DNA from: Rhyacichthys aspro
Taxonomy: Eukaryota; Chordata; Actinopteri; Gobiiformes; Rhyacichthyidae
Assembly: GCA_036850595.1 (NCBI GenBank)
Contig: CM072160.1
Span: 7,147,773-7,211,772 of the forward strand
Reading direction: 5' to 3'
Length of the DNA stretch: 64,000 bases
Shown here: positions 29,586-41,800 of the stretch, piece after piece
Layout: every line of letters begins with the position of its first letter
Position numbering within the stretch: the first letter of the stretch is position 1
The notes under the pieces: generated by a model
The model's database searches: none
Told to the model about the DNA's origin: nothing
What the model saw: only the letters and a program-made list of their open reading frames with translations
Made by a program: the position numbers and the translations under genes

Positions 29586-30414
29586 GCTCAAAGACTGAGC
29601 AGCATCCACCTTAAATTCAGGTTTCTCACAGTGGGGTTTGTATGGGGTACTGTGAGATAATAGAGGCTTCAGAGCTGATCACACGAAAGGGACACAGACG
29701 AATGATTTGGGCGAGAAAATATATTGTCTCTTAAAACCAAACCAGATACTTTTAGAATTAAAAATTTTCCTAAAATAACAGCTTTTTCATGACAATGCCA
29801 TGAAAGTGTGATCATTGCAACATAGAACTGAATGGTTATTAATTTGTTTACCATTACCATCATCTAACAGTGCCCCATACAACCCCACTTTAAAAAACCC
29901 AAATATCATTTTAAACTTAAATTCCCTTTTCCTATTTTCCAACTCAACTTTAACAGTACTTCTTCCAGCATGTTTTGATGTGACAGTTCTACAACATTAA
30001 ACAAGTATATTAAATATAGTATAATTTAAAAGGGACTTTCATTAATTAACCAACGGATTCTATAACATACTTTACCTTCTTATGACTCACAATAAAATAA
30101 ATCATTCAGTCATTTCCTATAACAAAGCCTCATAAACACTACAGTACAGGTTATTCTTATTTCAGGCTAAATGAGACTAGAAACACAACTTTTTGCTTCT
30201 GTACTCTTCCTCTTTCAAAGTTTAGTTTAAAACCAGACACCAAAGGATTTTGCTTCAGTTTGGTTCACACAAAACAATGAACAGCAGTCACGTTAGAAGA
30301 GCTCAGTAATATTACAAAAGCATGTTTTCCAATCTGCTTTCCAGGGCAGATCATAAAATATTTTAGGAGTTGTCTTCAGGTAAAAGTGTCCGGATTCATT
30401 ACAAACTTCAGTCA

Positions 30415-33400
30415 TTATTTCCAAAAGTCATCACCTGCAACAGTTCTGTTGAGTCCATTAATTTTCTCAGGCATCAGTCCTTCCTCAATGGCCACTTTAG
30501 ACTCATGGACCTGCAACAGAGAACAGCAAATATGGATTCATCAAGAATTTAATGCTGTAAACACTCTTCAATATTGACCTCAGTCTAAGTAAGGCTTGGT
30601 ATATAGTTGTTGCTTTATACTGTGGTTACTATGGTTATTACTTGACAAATGTGTAGATAGTTACTGACAGTACATCAACCTATTTGTAAGTAAAAGTTTA
30701 AATCCGTTATCATCAGTACAAAATGGTCAAATTTAACATGTCAGCCGTGGAGACATGAAAAATGAATGGCCCAAAATGTAGAAAATTTTATTTTAGTATT
30801 TTGTTCTGTCACAAATGAAGCTGAAATACATCTTTAGTCACTTTCAGTCCAACATTTTATACCTCTAGATTCTGATGTCAGTACAAACAGGAGCTTATAC
30901 CTGTCTTAATAGACATCCACCATCCACACATCTACAGTTTCTTACCTTGAATGGTTCACTGATTCCTATGATGCACTGCAGGACGCTGCTGTAATAACAA
31001 AGCACACACTCTCCTCCACGAACAGGGATCTCCTCTTTACTAATATAAACCTGAAACAGACACATTTACATGAATATTAAAGCCAACTTCACTCTGCTGT
31101 TCATTAATAAAAAGAGATGAGCTATTACCTGCATGAGCTCCTCATTGAAGGCCACTTCATCGTCTTTGACCCAAGTGTAGGTGATGTAGTCCGACACGCT
31201 GCTGAACCCGACCTGCGATCAGAAACACATTCATTATGGTGATACATAAGACATTTAACTTAACACTGAACTCCCTATTTCTTGTCTTTCTTCCCTCCCT
31301 TGTTCCAGTTTCCATCAAGCCACATTTTCTTTCATCCTTGTGTATATCCTTTACCTTTAGAGGCAGTGTTATGAGTAAGCTAACCTTGTAGAGTCCTATC
31401 CAGTCCCAGGAGCTGGAGGAGAAGGGCTGCAGAGGGCTGTACAGGACCATGGCGTCGATGTCTGCGCTCCAGTCACCTTCTGCCTGCAAACGCACCAGAG
31501 GCGTCTCGCACATTTTCCTCAGCTGGAAAAACAGACCAACAAATCAGAAGACTATTCAATAAGACTTAAAAAAACCATACCATCTTTGACTGTTATATTT
31601 GGATCAATGTTCTTACCTCCAGACTAAAGACACTAATGACAGGCTTGTGGTCACTGATGCCAAACTCCATTTTGCTGGTGTACAAGTCCTGTTTGATCTT
31701 CAGAGGATACTCCGCCTCCTCCTCCATCTGTTTGAGCAGGGCTGCATTTGTTTTAATCCCATTTTCACTGTTCTCATCAGGAGGGAGCACAGGTTTGGGT
31801 CTCAGCCGCCACAAAATTCTGTCCGTCCACGCAGGTTTCCGCTTCTTACCGCTGATAAAGTGAATGAGAATAAATAAAGAATAAAGAGAATGAGAAAGGA
31901 AAGAGAGCTTAAAGATCAATGTTCATTTTAAGGTACATAGAACAATTTAACGTTTGGACAAGATTACTGTCCAAAAGAATGAGGCAAGTACATATAATAA
32001 CAACGACTGAACAACACAATGCTGCAGTTAATAAGTAAAAACATACTGACAGTGTTAAACATTGTTTCGTGCACATTTTCTGTGAAATGGTCTGGACATT
32101 TACTCAGGTGTACATAAATACCACTAAAAAAATAAGGTTAATTGCAGGTTAAAATGAACCATACATTTAAAAGATGCCCCGAGGAGTTTTATTACATTTA
32201 ATACTACACTGTGTTTGTCACCAAATGCCCTTTTTCATCAGGACTGTGGTACTTTTTCAATGAATGTGATGGTTAAATGGGAAGTCAAAGGCATCCAAAA
32301 ATAACAACAGTGAAATAAATAGAAAATAATTTATTTTAGATTGGACTAGGACTGGACTTTTCAAACAGTCAGACATTTTAATTTTGCCATTGTACAAGCA
32401 TATTTACTATCAAGCTATTATACTATTATTAGGCAACAATTTCATTAGAGTAAGTAGAAAAAAAGTAAAATAATAATATAAATAATTAATGGATAGAATA
32501 AAACATCTATTTTCAGGCTACATGTCCTGACCCAGCTCCTCTCACTCAGATGGATGAACTGTTCCTGCTGATATTATCATGGACTATATTCATATTAATT
32601 CATTAATACTTATGATGGACAGTTTGTTACTGTACTACTACTATATACAGTAACTGTCCTGGACACATCTATTGCACGTCCTGTCCGTCCTGGGAGTGGA
32701 TTCCTCCTTTTGTGGTTCTCCCTGAGCTTTTTGACTCTGTAAAGCCTTTTGAGGCAATTGCTGTTATGATATTGGGCTATGTAAATAAAATTAAACTAAA
32801 ATTGAATAGAAACGTTGTGCTTCATTAATGATCAAAAACTCGACGGCACATCTTTTATCTCAAAAGTATTGGTTCATAAACAATAGCTCAGACAATGTTT
32901 TTTTGTATAAATATACATTTTAGTGTAAAAGTAGATGAACTCCACTCATCATCAAGCTTGTCTAGATACAAATAGTTAGTTCAAGTGTTTGAAGCACCAA
33001 CTTGAATCTATTTGCAGCTACAAAGTACCACAATAGATTTACAGGGAACAACCAAGATGTGAAATCAGAGTAGACTGTTTAATATAGGGGGCAGTACAAT
33101 AAAAAGACCCACTTGTTAAGAAATTACTACCATTTAACAAACCACATCCATTGCCAGAGGTAAAATTGCATTTTTTCTAAATGGATTATGCCACACAACT
33201 CTCTACTGGGAATAGCAGCAAAAAAGATAAATAGATGCCTCATGCTTCAAACACTTAACAGCAGGCTTAACACAACAGGGTCTAATGTGCTGTTAGATTT
33301 CTTAAATTAGTTAACATTTTGAGCCATTACTCTTACTTAAAGAAAAACCATGTCCAGTAGCTCCTGTGAAGTTAAAGACAAGTGTTGATCAAACATTTAC

Positions 33401-36400
33401 ACATTTCTACTTTAATTTAAGGAAATAAAATTAAAAATGTGGGGATGATTTCAAATGTAATGCAGTGGAAACGTTACCTGCTGTCGTAGGTATTGGTGTT
33501 TAGGTCAAACTTGTACGTGGGCTGAAAGTCCAGAGGCCCCTCCTGAAACTCCTGCAGCGCCTCCACCTTCTTCTTCATCATCATCAACTGGAAACAACAC
33601 ATAAACACTAAGCTTCACACACATACAAACGGTATAATGTCACTGATACTAAGTTTATGACTGAATTAATCTAAAGTAAAGTGTTTTCTAACCTGATCAT
33701 TGCTCCATAATAAGTTGTATGTTTGATTGTTTATACAGGAGCGGACAAAGTGCATGCCGTGGTCTTGAATACGGAAATTGAGGTCACCAAACCAAAACAC
33801 TAACCTACAGCAAAAAGGAAATAGATGTTAGTGTGATTCTGTTTCTAAACTATACAACCACATGGGTACTTCTGCTTTAATGTGTTGTAAAATGTGCCAT
33901 ATTTGTGAAGTATGGTACCTGTGGTCAAGAACACAAGGAGCTTTTTTACATTCAAACGTCTGTGTGTCCATGATGTACTCGAACTCGTGAACTCTTTCCA
34001 TGGCATATTTCATGTGTGCGGCCAAATGGCAGTTTAGGAAACAGAGCATATGTCCATAAAAAGACAGACGAACAGAGACAGCACCCTTGTTTCCCTGAGT
34101 CACAGAAGAGGGAGGCACAATTTCATTCATTCATTATTCATTTTACGATTTTAAGCCCATTAGTCACCAAATACAGTCTCATGTTTTGGTGGCATTACAT
34201 TTTTGCATTGTCTTACCCAATAACCAAACAAGCCTGTTCGTGTGTATGTGGTGCGAATATCTCTGATGAACGGGACATGCTCCAATTTAGAGAAGAAGAG
34301 TAACAAAAGGCCCTGCATTCGGATAGCTGCGACCTGAGACACAGACAAATAAGTGATTAGACACTATATGGCCCTTTGTGAGTGTATTTTGACAGAAAGA
34401 CAATCAGTACCTTAACATATTTACGTGGGGCCAAAGTGGACATAAAGAGATGACTCCATGGATCATCAAACACAATGTCTGACACGAATCTGAGAGGCCC
34501 GGAGTACACCTCCTGCAGACTAACACATGTTCAATTATTAATCGTCTGGTCCTATATCTAATTACATCAATGAACACTCTTTCTGCTGATTAGGACTGTC
34601 CTGCTTTCGAGGTTCTTTAACAATATAAGTCAAATCAGCTACATGTACCAGCTTGTTGTTTAAGACTGTTTTTCTGATCATTTCCTTCTAATACCTTTAC
34701 TACAGAGATTTAATTTTACTGTGTACGCACTATCAAGACTGACACTCTCCTTATAATAAATACAGATATAAGTAAGAGCTTAAATACAACAGCATGCTGC
34801 CTCTACGAGTGGCACTTAGGTTGAAAAACACAATGCCACTGATGTAGGAGGTCTCTCAGAATCCATCTACACCTCCAGAGATCCGAATACTTTTGGATAC
34901 ATGCGAGCCAGGCCACACGGAAATGCCCCCTGAGAGTCAATCTATCAGACCTTGCATTACAACAGGTCACATTCGATCCTGTTCCTAGGTCCTCTCTGTT
35001 TGGATTGGTAGACAGCCTGTTAACAATGTTAGTACCACCTACCCAATCACGTAGAGGTCTGGGTTCTTTGGCGAATTCAAATGGAGAAGTGAGGACACAT
35101 CGTCAGGAGGGTCGGCTGTAGCCACGTTCCACGTCACCATGTGCAGCCTACAGGCACAGAGAACAGAAACACACTCATTTAAACATAAGTGTGACTTATG
35201 ATCCTCGGTAGACAGGAGTAGTGCATCCATAAACAAACCAGGCTCCAGGCACTAACACATAATACACCCAGTCACCCTCTCTCACCCCAACTGCTAATGG
35301 CTGGACTGATTATTTATGGTCAGCGGGTTCAAACAAGTGACCTTCTAAACAAAACAACAGCCTCTTTCACAAGCAGAACCAAAACCATAAAATGAAATAA
35401 AGGAGAACGCACAAAGTATCAGGTTTACAAATAGTAAGACTACTTCTGCATATACAGTACACCTGAACTGCAACTCAGTCACTGAAATTTGATTTGTAAT
35501 TAATGTTATAGTACTCAATGAGCGAAATGGCATCATGAACACCATAAACAACAATAATAAATACCGCATTTACCCCTAAAACCAGGCTGCTCTACCTGAA
35601 ACTGTCCTTCTTAGGTTTATTTGCTCTCTTGCCGCAGAGTAAGAAGGCATTATCCAGAGTCTTGGCCACTTTATCGTGCAGCTCGTCTTTGGGGTTTAAA
35701 TCTTCCACACAGGTCAGCAACTGGTTGAGTCGCTGCCGGAGGACCAGTTTGCTGCCCGTCGACTGAGTGGCATCACTGGCCATGCTGTCAGAGCGAACAC
35801 GTCCCATAGTCCCGAAAAGACGGCGAATCTCATCCATTATATTGATTGATTTTAAAGATCTTCTTTAAAGCAATGAAATAAAAATCAAAAGGGAATCCAC
35901 ATAAGGTTTGGTGTAAGTGAACGACAGCTTGATGTTCGAGCGCCTTGTGAAGAAATAAATTCAGTGTGAAGTTGTACAGTATGTAGAGGATTTACAGTTA
36001 GCCAACATAGTGATTAGAGAATTGGTTAATTTGTCTACAAGTCTTCTTTGTGCACTAAAAAATCCCATAATCTTATTGTTAAAATCTCGCAATGTTAGAC
36101 CTATTGAAAAATTGAGAAATCGTGGCCCATGCAAATGAAAACTCCTCTCTTTGGGCAACATGGCACAACATAATTTCAATCCGTATTAGCCTTTTATTCT
36201 TGAGAAACCTAATCCTGCAGCCAGAAAGCAGTGAGCTTTGTCAACTGGCAGGCACTGGTCTCGACAATAAAGTCCAGTGATTTACAACATTATATAACAT
36301 ATACAATATATTTGACATATTTATAATTAGTGTCATATAGTCACACAGAAAACAAACAGACTGGACATGAGACTGGTAAAGCCTCCGTTACTGTTTAATG

Positions 36401-36790
36401 TTGCAGACAAGTAATTAATGGCTGCAGATTTCATGTGTAACCGATATGTATGGACCAAAAAAGCATCAGTCATCATCTGAACTGCACTGCATCTTCACCC
36501 AGCATACTACACTCATGCACCTTGTTAGTCAAAGTAAAAATCCTCTAAGTACGGATCAGCAGTACATACACTGATTCATTTTAAATTATTAAAAAGAGAA
36601 AGTAAAACCTAAATATTCTCCAACATTATTAATCATGGGACTATTGTGGAGGATTCCTATTGCAAAAAAACTTAAATAAACATGAGTCCAACCTGAAAGC
36701 TTCTGCTTCATGGTTTCCCTTCTTCAAAGTGTCATCTGACTGTTCACTGTCTCTCTGCCAGGTATCTGACTGTTCCTCCGTCTCCTCCAT
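30415..36790 (-). CDS. inpp5k: Inositol polyphosphate 5-phosphatase K-like (5-phosphatase plus SKICH), 13 coding exons
   Basis: Exons in transcript order: 36790-36693, 35862-35596, 35147-35043, 34519-34411, 34333-34217, 34094-33919, 33804-33693, 33587-33478, 31851-31617, 31522-31385, 31212-31129, 31050-30946, 30510-30415 (TAA). Phases agree and give 583 residues. The catalytic core (about residues 122-440) shows LHMVTWNVATADPP, YVIGLQEV, TRTGLFGYWGNKG, NCHLAAH, LVFWFGDLNFRI, PTYKFD, GKKRKPAWTDRILW and ISDHKPV, all the type II 5-phosphatase signatures. A SKICH domain follows (SSSSWDWIGLYKVGF, DYITYTWVKDDE, CVLCYYSS, GISEPFK), then a short unrecognised tail. The core also resembles INPP5J; head-to-tail linkage with pitpna and slc43a2, as at human 17p13.3, favours INPP5K. 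The enzyme removes the 5-phosphate from PI(3,4,5)P3 and PI(4,5)P2 at the ER and plasma membrane. The N-terminal 121 residues exceed the 448-residue human form; linkage of the first two coding exons is inferred from phase only. Confidence 0.85.
31617..31851 (-). CDS. inpp5k: inpp5k exon with PAWTDRIL and SDHKPV motifs
   Basis: This exon encodes GKKRKPAWTDRILWRLRPKP, a charged insert of about 40 residues, then MEFGISDHKPVISVFSLE. The conserved Asp and His residues of these blocks belong to the 5-phosphatase active site. The insert (DENSENGIKTNAALLKQ and following) is variable in the family. Confidence 0.92.
33693..33804 (-). CDS. inpp5k: inpp5k exon with WFGDLNFR metal/catalytic motif
   Basis: It encodes LVFWFGDLNFRIQDHGMHFV followed by RSCINNQTYNLLWSNDQ. 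GDLNFR is the metal- and phosphate-contacting signature. The split Arg codon at the 5' junction gives DHRLVFWF where mammalian relatives have DHDL. Confidence 0.92.
35596..35862 (-). CDS. inpp5k: inpp5k N-terminal extension exon with possible internal start
   Basis: The exon encodes about 88 residues including MDEIRRLFGTMGRVRSDSMA, a Ser-rich stretch, then LNQLLTCVEDLNPKDELHDK and RANKPKKDSF. It ends in AG, joining the next exon as R-LHMVTWNV. Its 5' end carries tandem AAGAAG acceptors (exon start 35862 or 35859); both keep frame with the upstream exon. An in-frame Met at 35837-35835 has a stop ten codons upstream in genomic DNA, so it could also start translation if the transcript begins inside the preceding intron. 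Confidence 0.65.
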
Positions 36791-37429
36791 TGCACCTGCA
36801 AAAAAAACATTGTAAGTAGAGAAGTCCCCATTCAACATACACCATACAAAAAGCGAAATCAACTGGTGGAGGAGGATGTTATCGCTTTAAAAATACAAAG
36901 GGTAGCAATAACACAGTTTATGGTTAAGTTATTATAGTTACAGACAAAACATGCCAAATACTAAAGAAAACCAAATTAGCTTGAGTGTTTTTTGTGTCAA
37001 GAAATGAATAGTTAAATAAATTGAAATAGGTGCGATTAAACAACACATAAAAACAGATGTTCACAAATTTTACATTGGGAAAATAAAGAAGATGCTATGC
37101 ACTCCAAAACTACTTAAAATCATATATTCATCATTAAAGTTCAGCCAACGTCTTTCCACTGACACAACCCATAGTGTAATAAAGCTTATAATATCAATTT
37201 CACATTTATCAAACCACTTAAGGTATCTTTTTAGACCGAGACTACTGTAAAAGAGTGTGATAGCTTTTTTAGACCACAGCTAACGGTACAGCGAGCTATT
37301 TTTGATAATAACCGAAGCTAATGATGTTAGTTAAATAACGTGTGATTTTTCTTTCTATTAGCATTGAAGCTCCGGTGGTTGATATGGCACATTTTTAACA
37401 TAAAATAAACAAGTAAATCCTTGTGTTTA

Positions 37430-37600
37430 CCGTAAAATATCTTTGGTCGTGGTGCACAGCTTGATTTGATCGTGTTGTTGGCAGTAAACAGAAGTAGAAA
37501 ACACGGGCGTCAGAAGGAAGCCTTCACTCAACGGCGGCTAATGTTGTTCTTCCGGTGTTCCGCCCCTTCACCGGAAAAAGCGTCACTTCACAATAAAAGT
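37430..37600 (-). promoter_or_regulatory. inpp5k: inpp5k promoter and non-coding first exon
   Basis: On the minus strand a GC-richer stretch runs into a good splice donor (GTAAACAC just below 37432), suggesting an untranslated first exon from about 37.5 kb. Upstream, two opposed ETS-type sites occur: CTTCCGG at 37549-37555 and CCGGAA at 37571-37576, with CCGCCCC between. There is no TATA box, which fits a housekeeping-type promoter. Confidence 0.5.
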
Positions 37601-37928
37601 TCAGCGGAAAGTTTAACGAAAAACTGAACTCGGAAACAGAGTTGAGAAAATTAATATAAACTAAATTAATGCAGAATTCCATGAAACTATTGTTAACCCT
37701 ATAATTCTATTGGGGAAAGTTTTATAAAAATGAAAAAAAGCAGAATTGCCCTAAAACACAGAAAATATACTGTAGTCGAATTTTACTTGATGCATTTATA
37801 TCAATGCAGGTATCATTAGCCATATTTCGGACCAATAGGGTTAGTTACATCCTGACATTTTACTGTTATATTTTTGCCTCTTTGAATCATTGACTACATC
37901 AAAATCACACAATTAAATCATTTTAGGT

Positions 37929-38844
37929 TTTATTTATGAAGTCCATCATTGTTCTCTCATTTACAATAGGAAATGAGCTCGCACAGCTCCTTCAGCTAAA
38001 CACTGAGTATTTCGGAGGCAGTTCTCTGGCTTAAGCTCAACCATTTCATTTATAGAGAGGTATAATGTATAAATATACAAAATAACAAATTCCCATTGAT
38101 ATATTAAACATTATTATGACTGGTAACATTGAAACCCACAGAATTCATTCAAAATACAAAACTAAAAAGTCTTCAAGCAGTTTGGGCTTTTCTACAGTTT
38201 ATCAATCAACACTCACAACTTCAAAATGACATGATTAAACAACAGTCAAACCTGGATAATTATGATTATCTTTAAATAATTGCCCTTGTATGAGAACATC
38301 AAAAGTAAAAGCAAAACTCAAAGGCAATGCCACAATGTCTCCATCTCACATTCTGAGTAAAGATCAATTTGGTGTTTTTCTGATGGAGAATGAAAAATGC
38401 TGTGCTGTGCTGTAAACAAAATACATCACAGAAATGTACGCAAATGTATGCATTTATACAGATGAAATTTAAGAAAAAGAGACAATAAAATAGATACCAT
38501 TATACAGTAATACATCTTGCCTGATCTTAAATGCAAAAGACCTACACTTGTAACACTAATGTCAATGACAGTTGTTCAGGTTGCATTTGTATGTAATGCA
38601 TAAACAAATACTTCATACAAAAGCAGACTTTTAATAAAAACAAACTTTATTAGTGTGCCAGTGGTATGGTATTGATTATTCCTATCAGTCTGTTGGTCCA
38701 ATGATTAATGAGTGGAGAAATGGGAAGTCTTCCTGTATGACGCAAAGGTCTGAAAAATAAATAACAAATACATTCTGTCACTGCCATCTGCCATATTTCT
38801 GAAGCCTATAAATGTATTTAAAAAGGAATAATTACTCACTTGAG
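37929..38844 (-). terminator. pitpna: pitpna-like 3'UTR and polyA signals
   Basis: Minus-strand AATAAA words are at 38651-38646 and 37934-37929. The nearer gives a 3'UTR of about 0.2 kb and the farther about 0.9 kb. Either way the transcript ends within about 1.1 kb of the inpp5k promoter region. Confidence 0.45.
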
Positions 38845-41800
38845 TCACTTGTCAGCTTTTGTGCCTTTTACTTCTTCATTTTTCCTCATCTATAACATAA
38901 GAAAACAAATTGCAATTAGTGTTTGTTGTTTACACTGAAGTATAACAGGAATGAGAATTGAAAGGCTTGGCTGATACTAAATTTACAGCCTCTGACCCAA
39001 AAACATGAATAAGCCACTGTAATGCAAAAACATGTTTTAAGAAATATATTAAAGAACTTTTTTTTTCCCTCTGTCTTTTGAAGCATCTTGACAGTAAGAC
39101 AAGTGCAAATGTGAACCATAGAAAGTATATCAGTTTGTACCACTAGATGGCGCTGTGTGCTCCATGCAATGATTAAAACCTTGGAGTACAATACACAAAA
39201 CTGGGGCCAAACCCAGCTTAGAATTACAGCTGTTTAAGTTTGGACCTCGCCCCTTGTTAAAATGATCATAAATTAATTAACAGTTCAACGATAAAAGAGA
39301 GGAGGACAGTTGATGCAACAGAGTTAGACATGAAATACTATTTTTAAATCCACACTATGTCACTTTTTAGCATAACATACATACTTGATATACATACTAC
39401 TTGAAACCAGGAAATGAAGTAGTCAGTAAAAAAAAAGAGTAAGAATAACCCATCTTTAATTGACACAATGTAGTCATATACTTCACTATGTAACTGTGAG
39501 AGAATGATGACACATATCTCACCTGATCAAGACAGTTTCAATCTCATATAGGATGTGTACATAATAGTCCTTCGTGAATGAGTGAAACAACACTAATGTT
39601 CAGAGTTCGTTGCAAATCCAGCTGTTCTTTTAATTAAGTGCTGCTTATAATTAGCTATTCTCTTTTTTCAATGAGATAAAAGCTAGTGCTGTGTGTGTTT
39701 ACTGTGTGCATTCACCTCATCAAGCTCTGCCTTAGTTTTTTCTTCCATTTCTCGTATCTGATCCATAGTCATGCCGTGCCAGCTATCGAGCGTGCAGAAG
39801 AGCTGTCTGTGGAAGTTGGTAAACAATCGTTTTTCCATCTGAAAGGACAGGAGAGGCCGCGTGAGTACGATATGTAAAGACACAAACGATACTGAAGGGA
39901 TTCAAATTACCTTTTGAATGGTGTTCTCCACTTTTCCTTGAAATCCAAACATCTTGAATTCAGCTTTGACTAGTTTGTAGGCACACATGTGAGGTGTCTT
40001 TGTGTCTTTCGCAAGCTCTGTCTGCAAATGCACATATTACAATTAAGGTAGATTCACTCGGACTAAAGATATACATTTCTGTGTAATGTAAGCATAATTT
40101 GTTAGTACCTGCCAACCCGGTCCAAGAGGTCCCCTGCCTGTTTTGGCTGACTTAAATTTGGTTGGATCATGTTCTTCCTTGTAGTCCTAAAAAAGAAAGC
40201 ACCAGTGTTGTGTATAATAGCCAGCGCATACTGACAGACTAATAACAAGGCCAGAGGTGTGCTCTTACCTTCGGTTCCTCTAAATCTGCAGCAATGTCAA
40301 TATTAATGACCTTACAGTTTTTCCATTGTTCTTCGTCAAGTCCATGAACCTGCAAAAGAAAATCAGTCATTGGATGAAGTGATAAGAAACAGTTCATGCA
40401 CAGTTATGAAAGTAAATGGTATAGATTCCAAACATGGCAATTCAAAATAAAGCTTCAAAATAAAGGTCATTTCAGATTCTCAGGAGGGTCCTTTAAAGCT
40501 GAACCAGGCATTTATATTGGAATACTTTAGCATTGTAGTCAGCATATAGTAACGTAAATATCTTTTTTATCTTGTTTTTTTTTTCTTTTCAGCACTTTAT
40601 TTGTTTCTGACTCACATTTTCCTGGTTGCCAATGTCAGGCTTGTGCCATGTGATGATCTCAATTGAAAAGCGCTCACCCATTAACGTATTCTGTAAAAAA
40701 AAAAAAAAGAGAGAAAATTAGTTATATAATAAGTTTATCTACAAATTTCATTGGTACATTGATCTGTATAAATAGGATGGGTTTTAAATGCCTCCATCTG
40801 TGCAGTGTCTATTTATCTAGTGGTAATAGTAAACAGAGCTTTTATTGGCATGTCATGAAAACAAAAAAGTGAGGAACACTTACTGTTAGGACTGCATTGC
40901 AGAAAAAGTGAACCATGATGGAAACAGCATGAAATGAGAAGTAAAGACAAAGTTACTAATAAAACTTAAAGCAGACTGTTACAAAAACTGCAGCAAAATT
41001 GCACAAAGGGATGAATTTCTCTATAGTATGTTGTCCTTTTGTGGTGGGGCTCACCTGTTCGACAGTAAGGATATGCATTCCAGGCCTTTTCGTGGATCTC
41101 CAAAGCTCCTTTTGGTGCCAGTGCTCGTATCCAAGCAGGCACTTTACTGCAGACAGACAAACAAGCACTAAATATTTGCACACTTACATAGATAAATACA
41201 AAGTAATTAAACATAAAAATTGTATTCAGCTCTTGCTAATGTGGTCAGGTTACATAACAAGTTCAGGTTATTGATTGATTGATTGTTGTATGGGGAACTT
41301 GTGAGGAACTTATACAATTAAAGCTATAATAAAGGGGCTTGCCTTAAAAAGCTAATAGACCATCTTGCTTCCATGTCCCTCTATGTTGAGCAGCTGAATG
41401 AAGTTTACCTCTGTAGATGGTAGATCTTGTGAGTATACTGTCCTTTCTCACTTCCTTTTGCATAGGGCTCATTGACCAGTACCTCCACACCTTCTCCTCC
41501 GCCCGTCTCCCCTTTACTGGCCTCAGCTACGGCATACAGCTGACCCACCTGGTACTGAAGGCACAGAAACATTTGTGTACTATTAGACCAACTTATTTCA
41601 TCTAAAAAAAAAAAGATTAAACATGTCAAAGGATTATGACAGATGTAAAAAAAAAAAAAAAACATTCAAAAATTGATGAATTGAAGGGAGAGGTTTTGGA
41701 GCAAAAAACAAATGAACTGTGAATGAAAAGTAAATTAGTAAATAGCTACAGCTATCAAGATATTTCATGACACAGTGCAATTCATTTGAAAGCTGCATTA

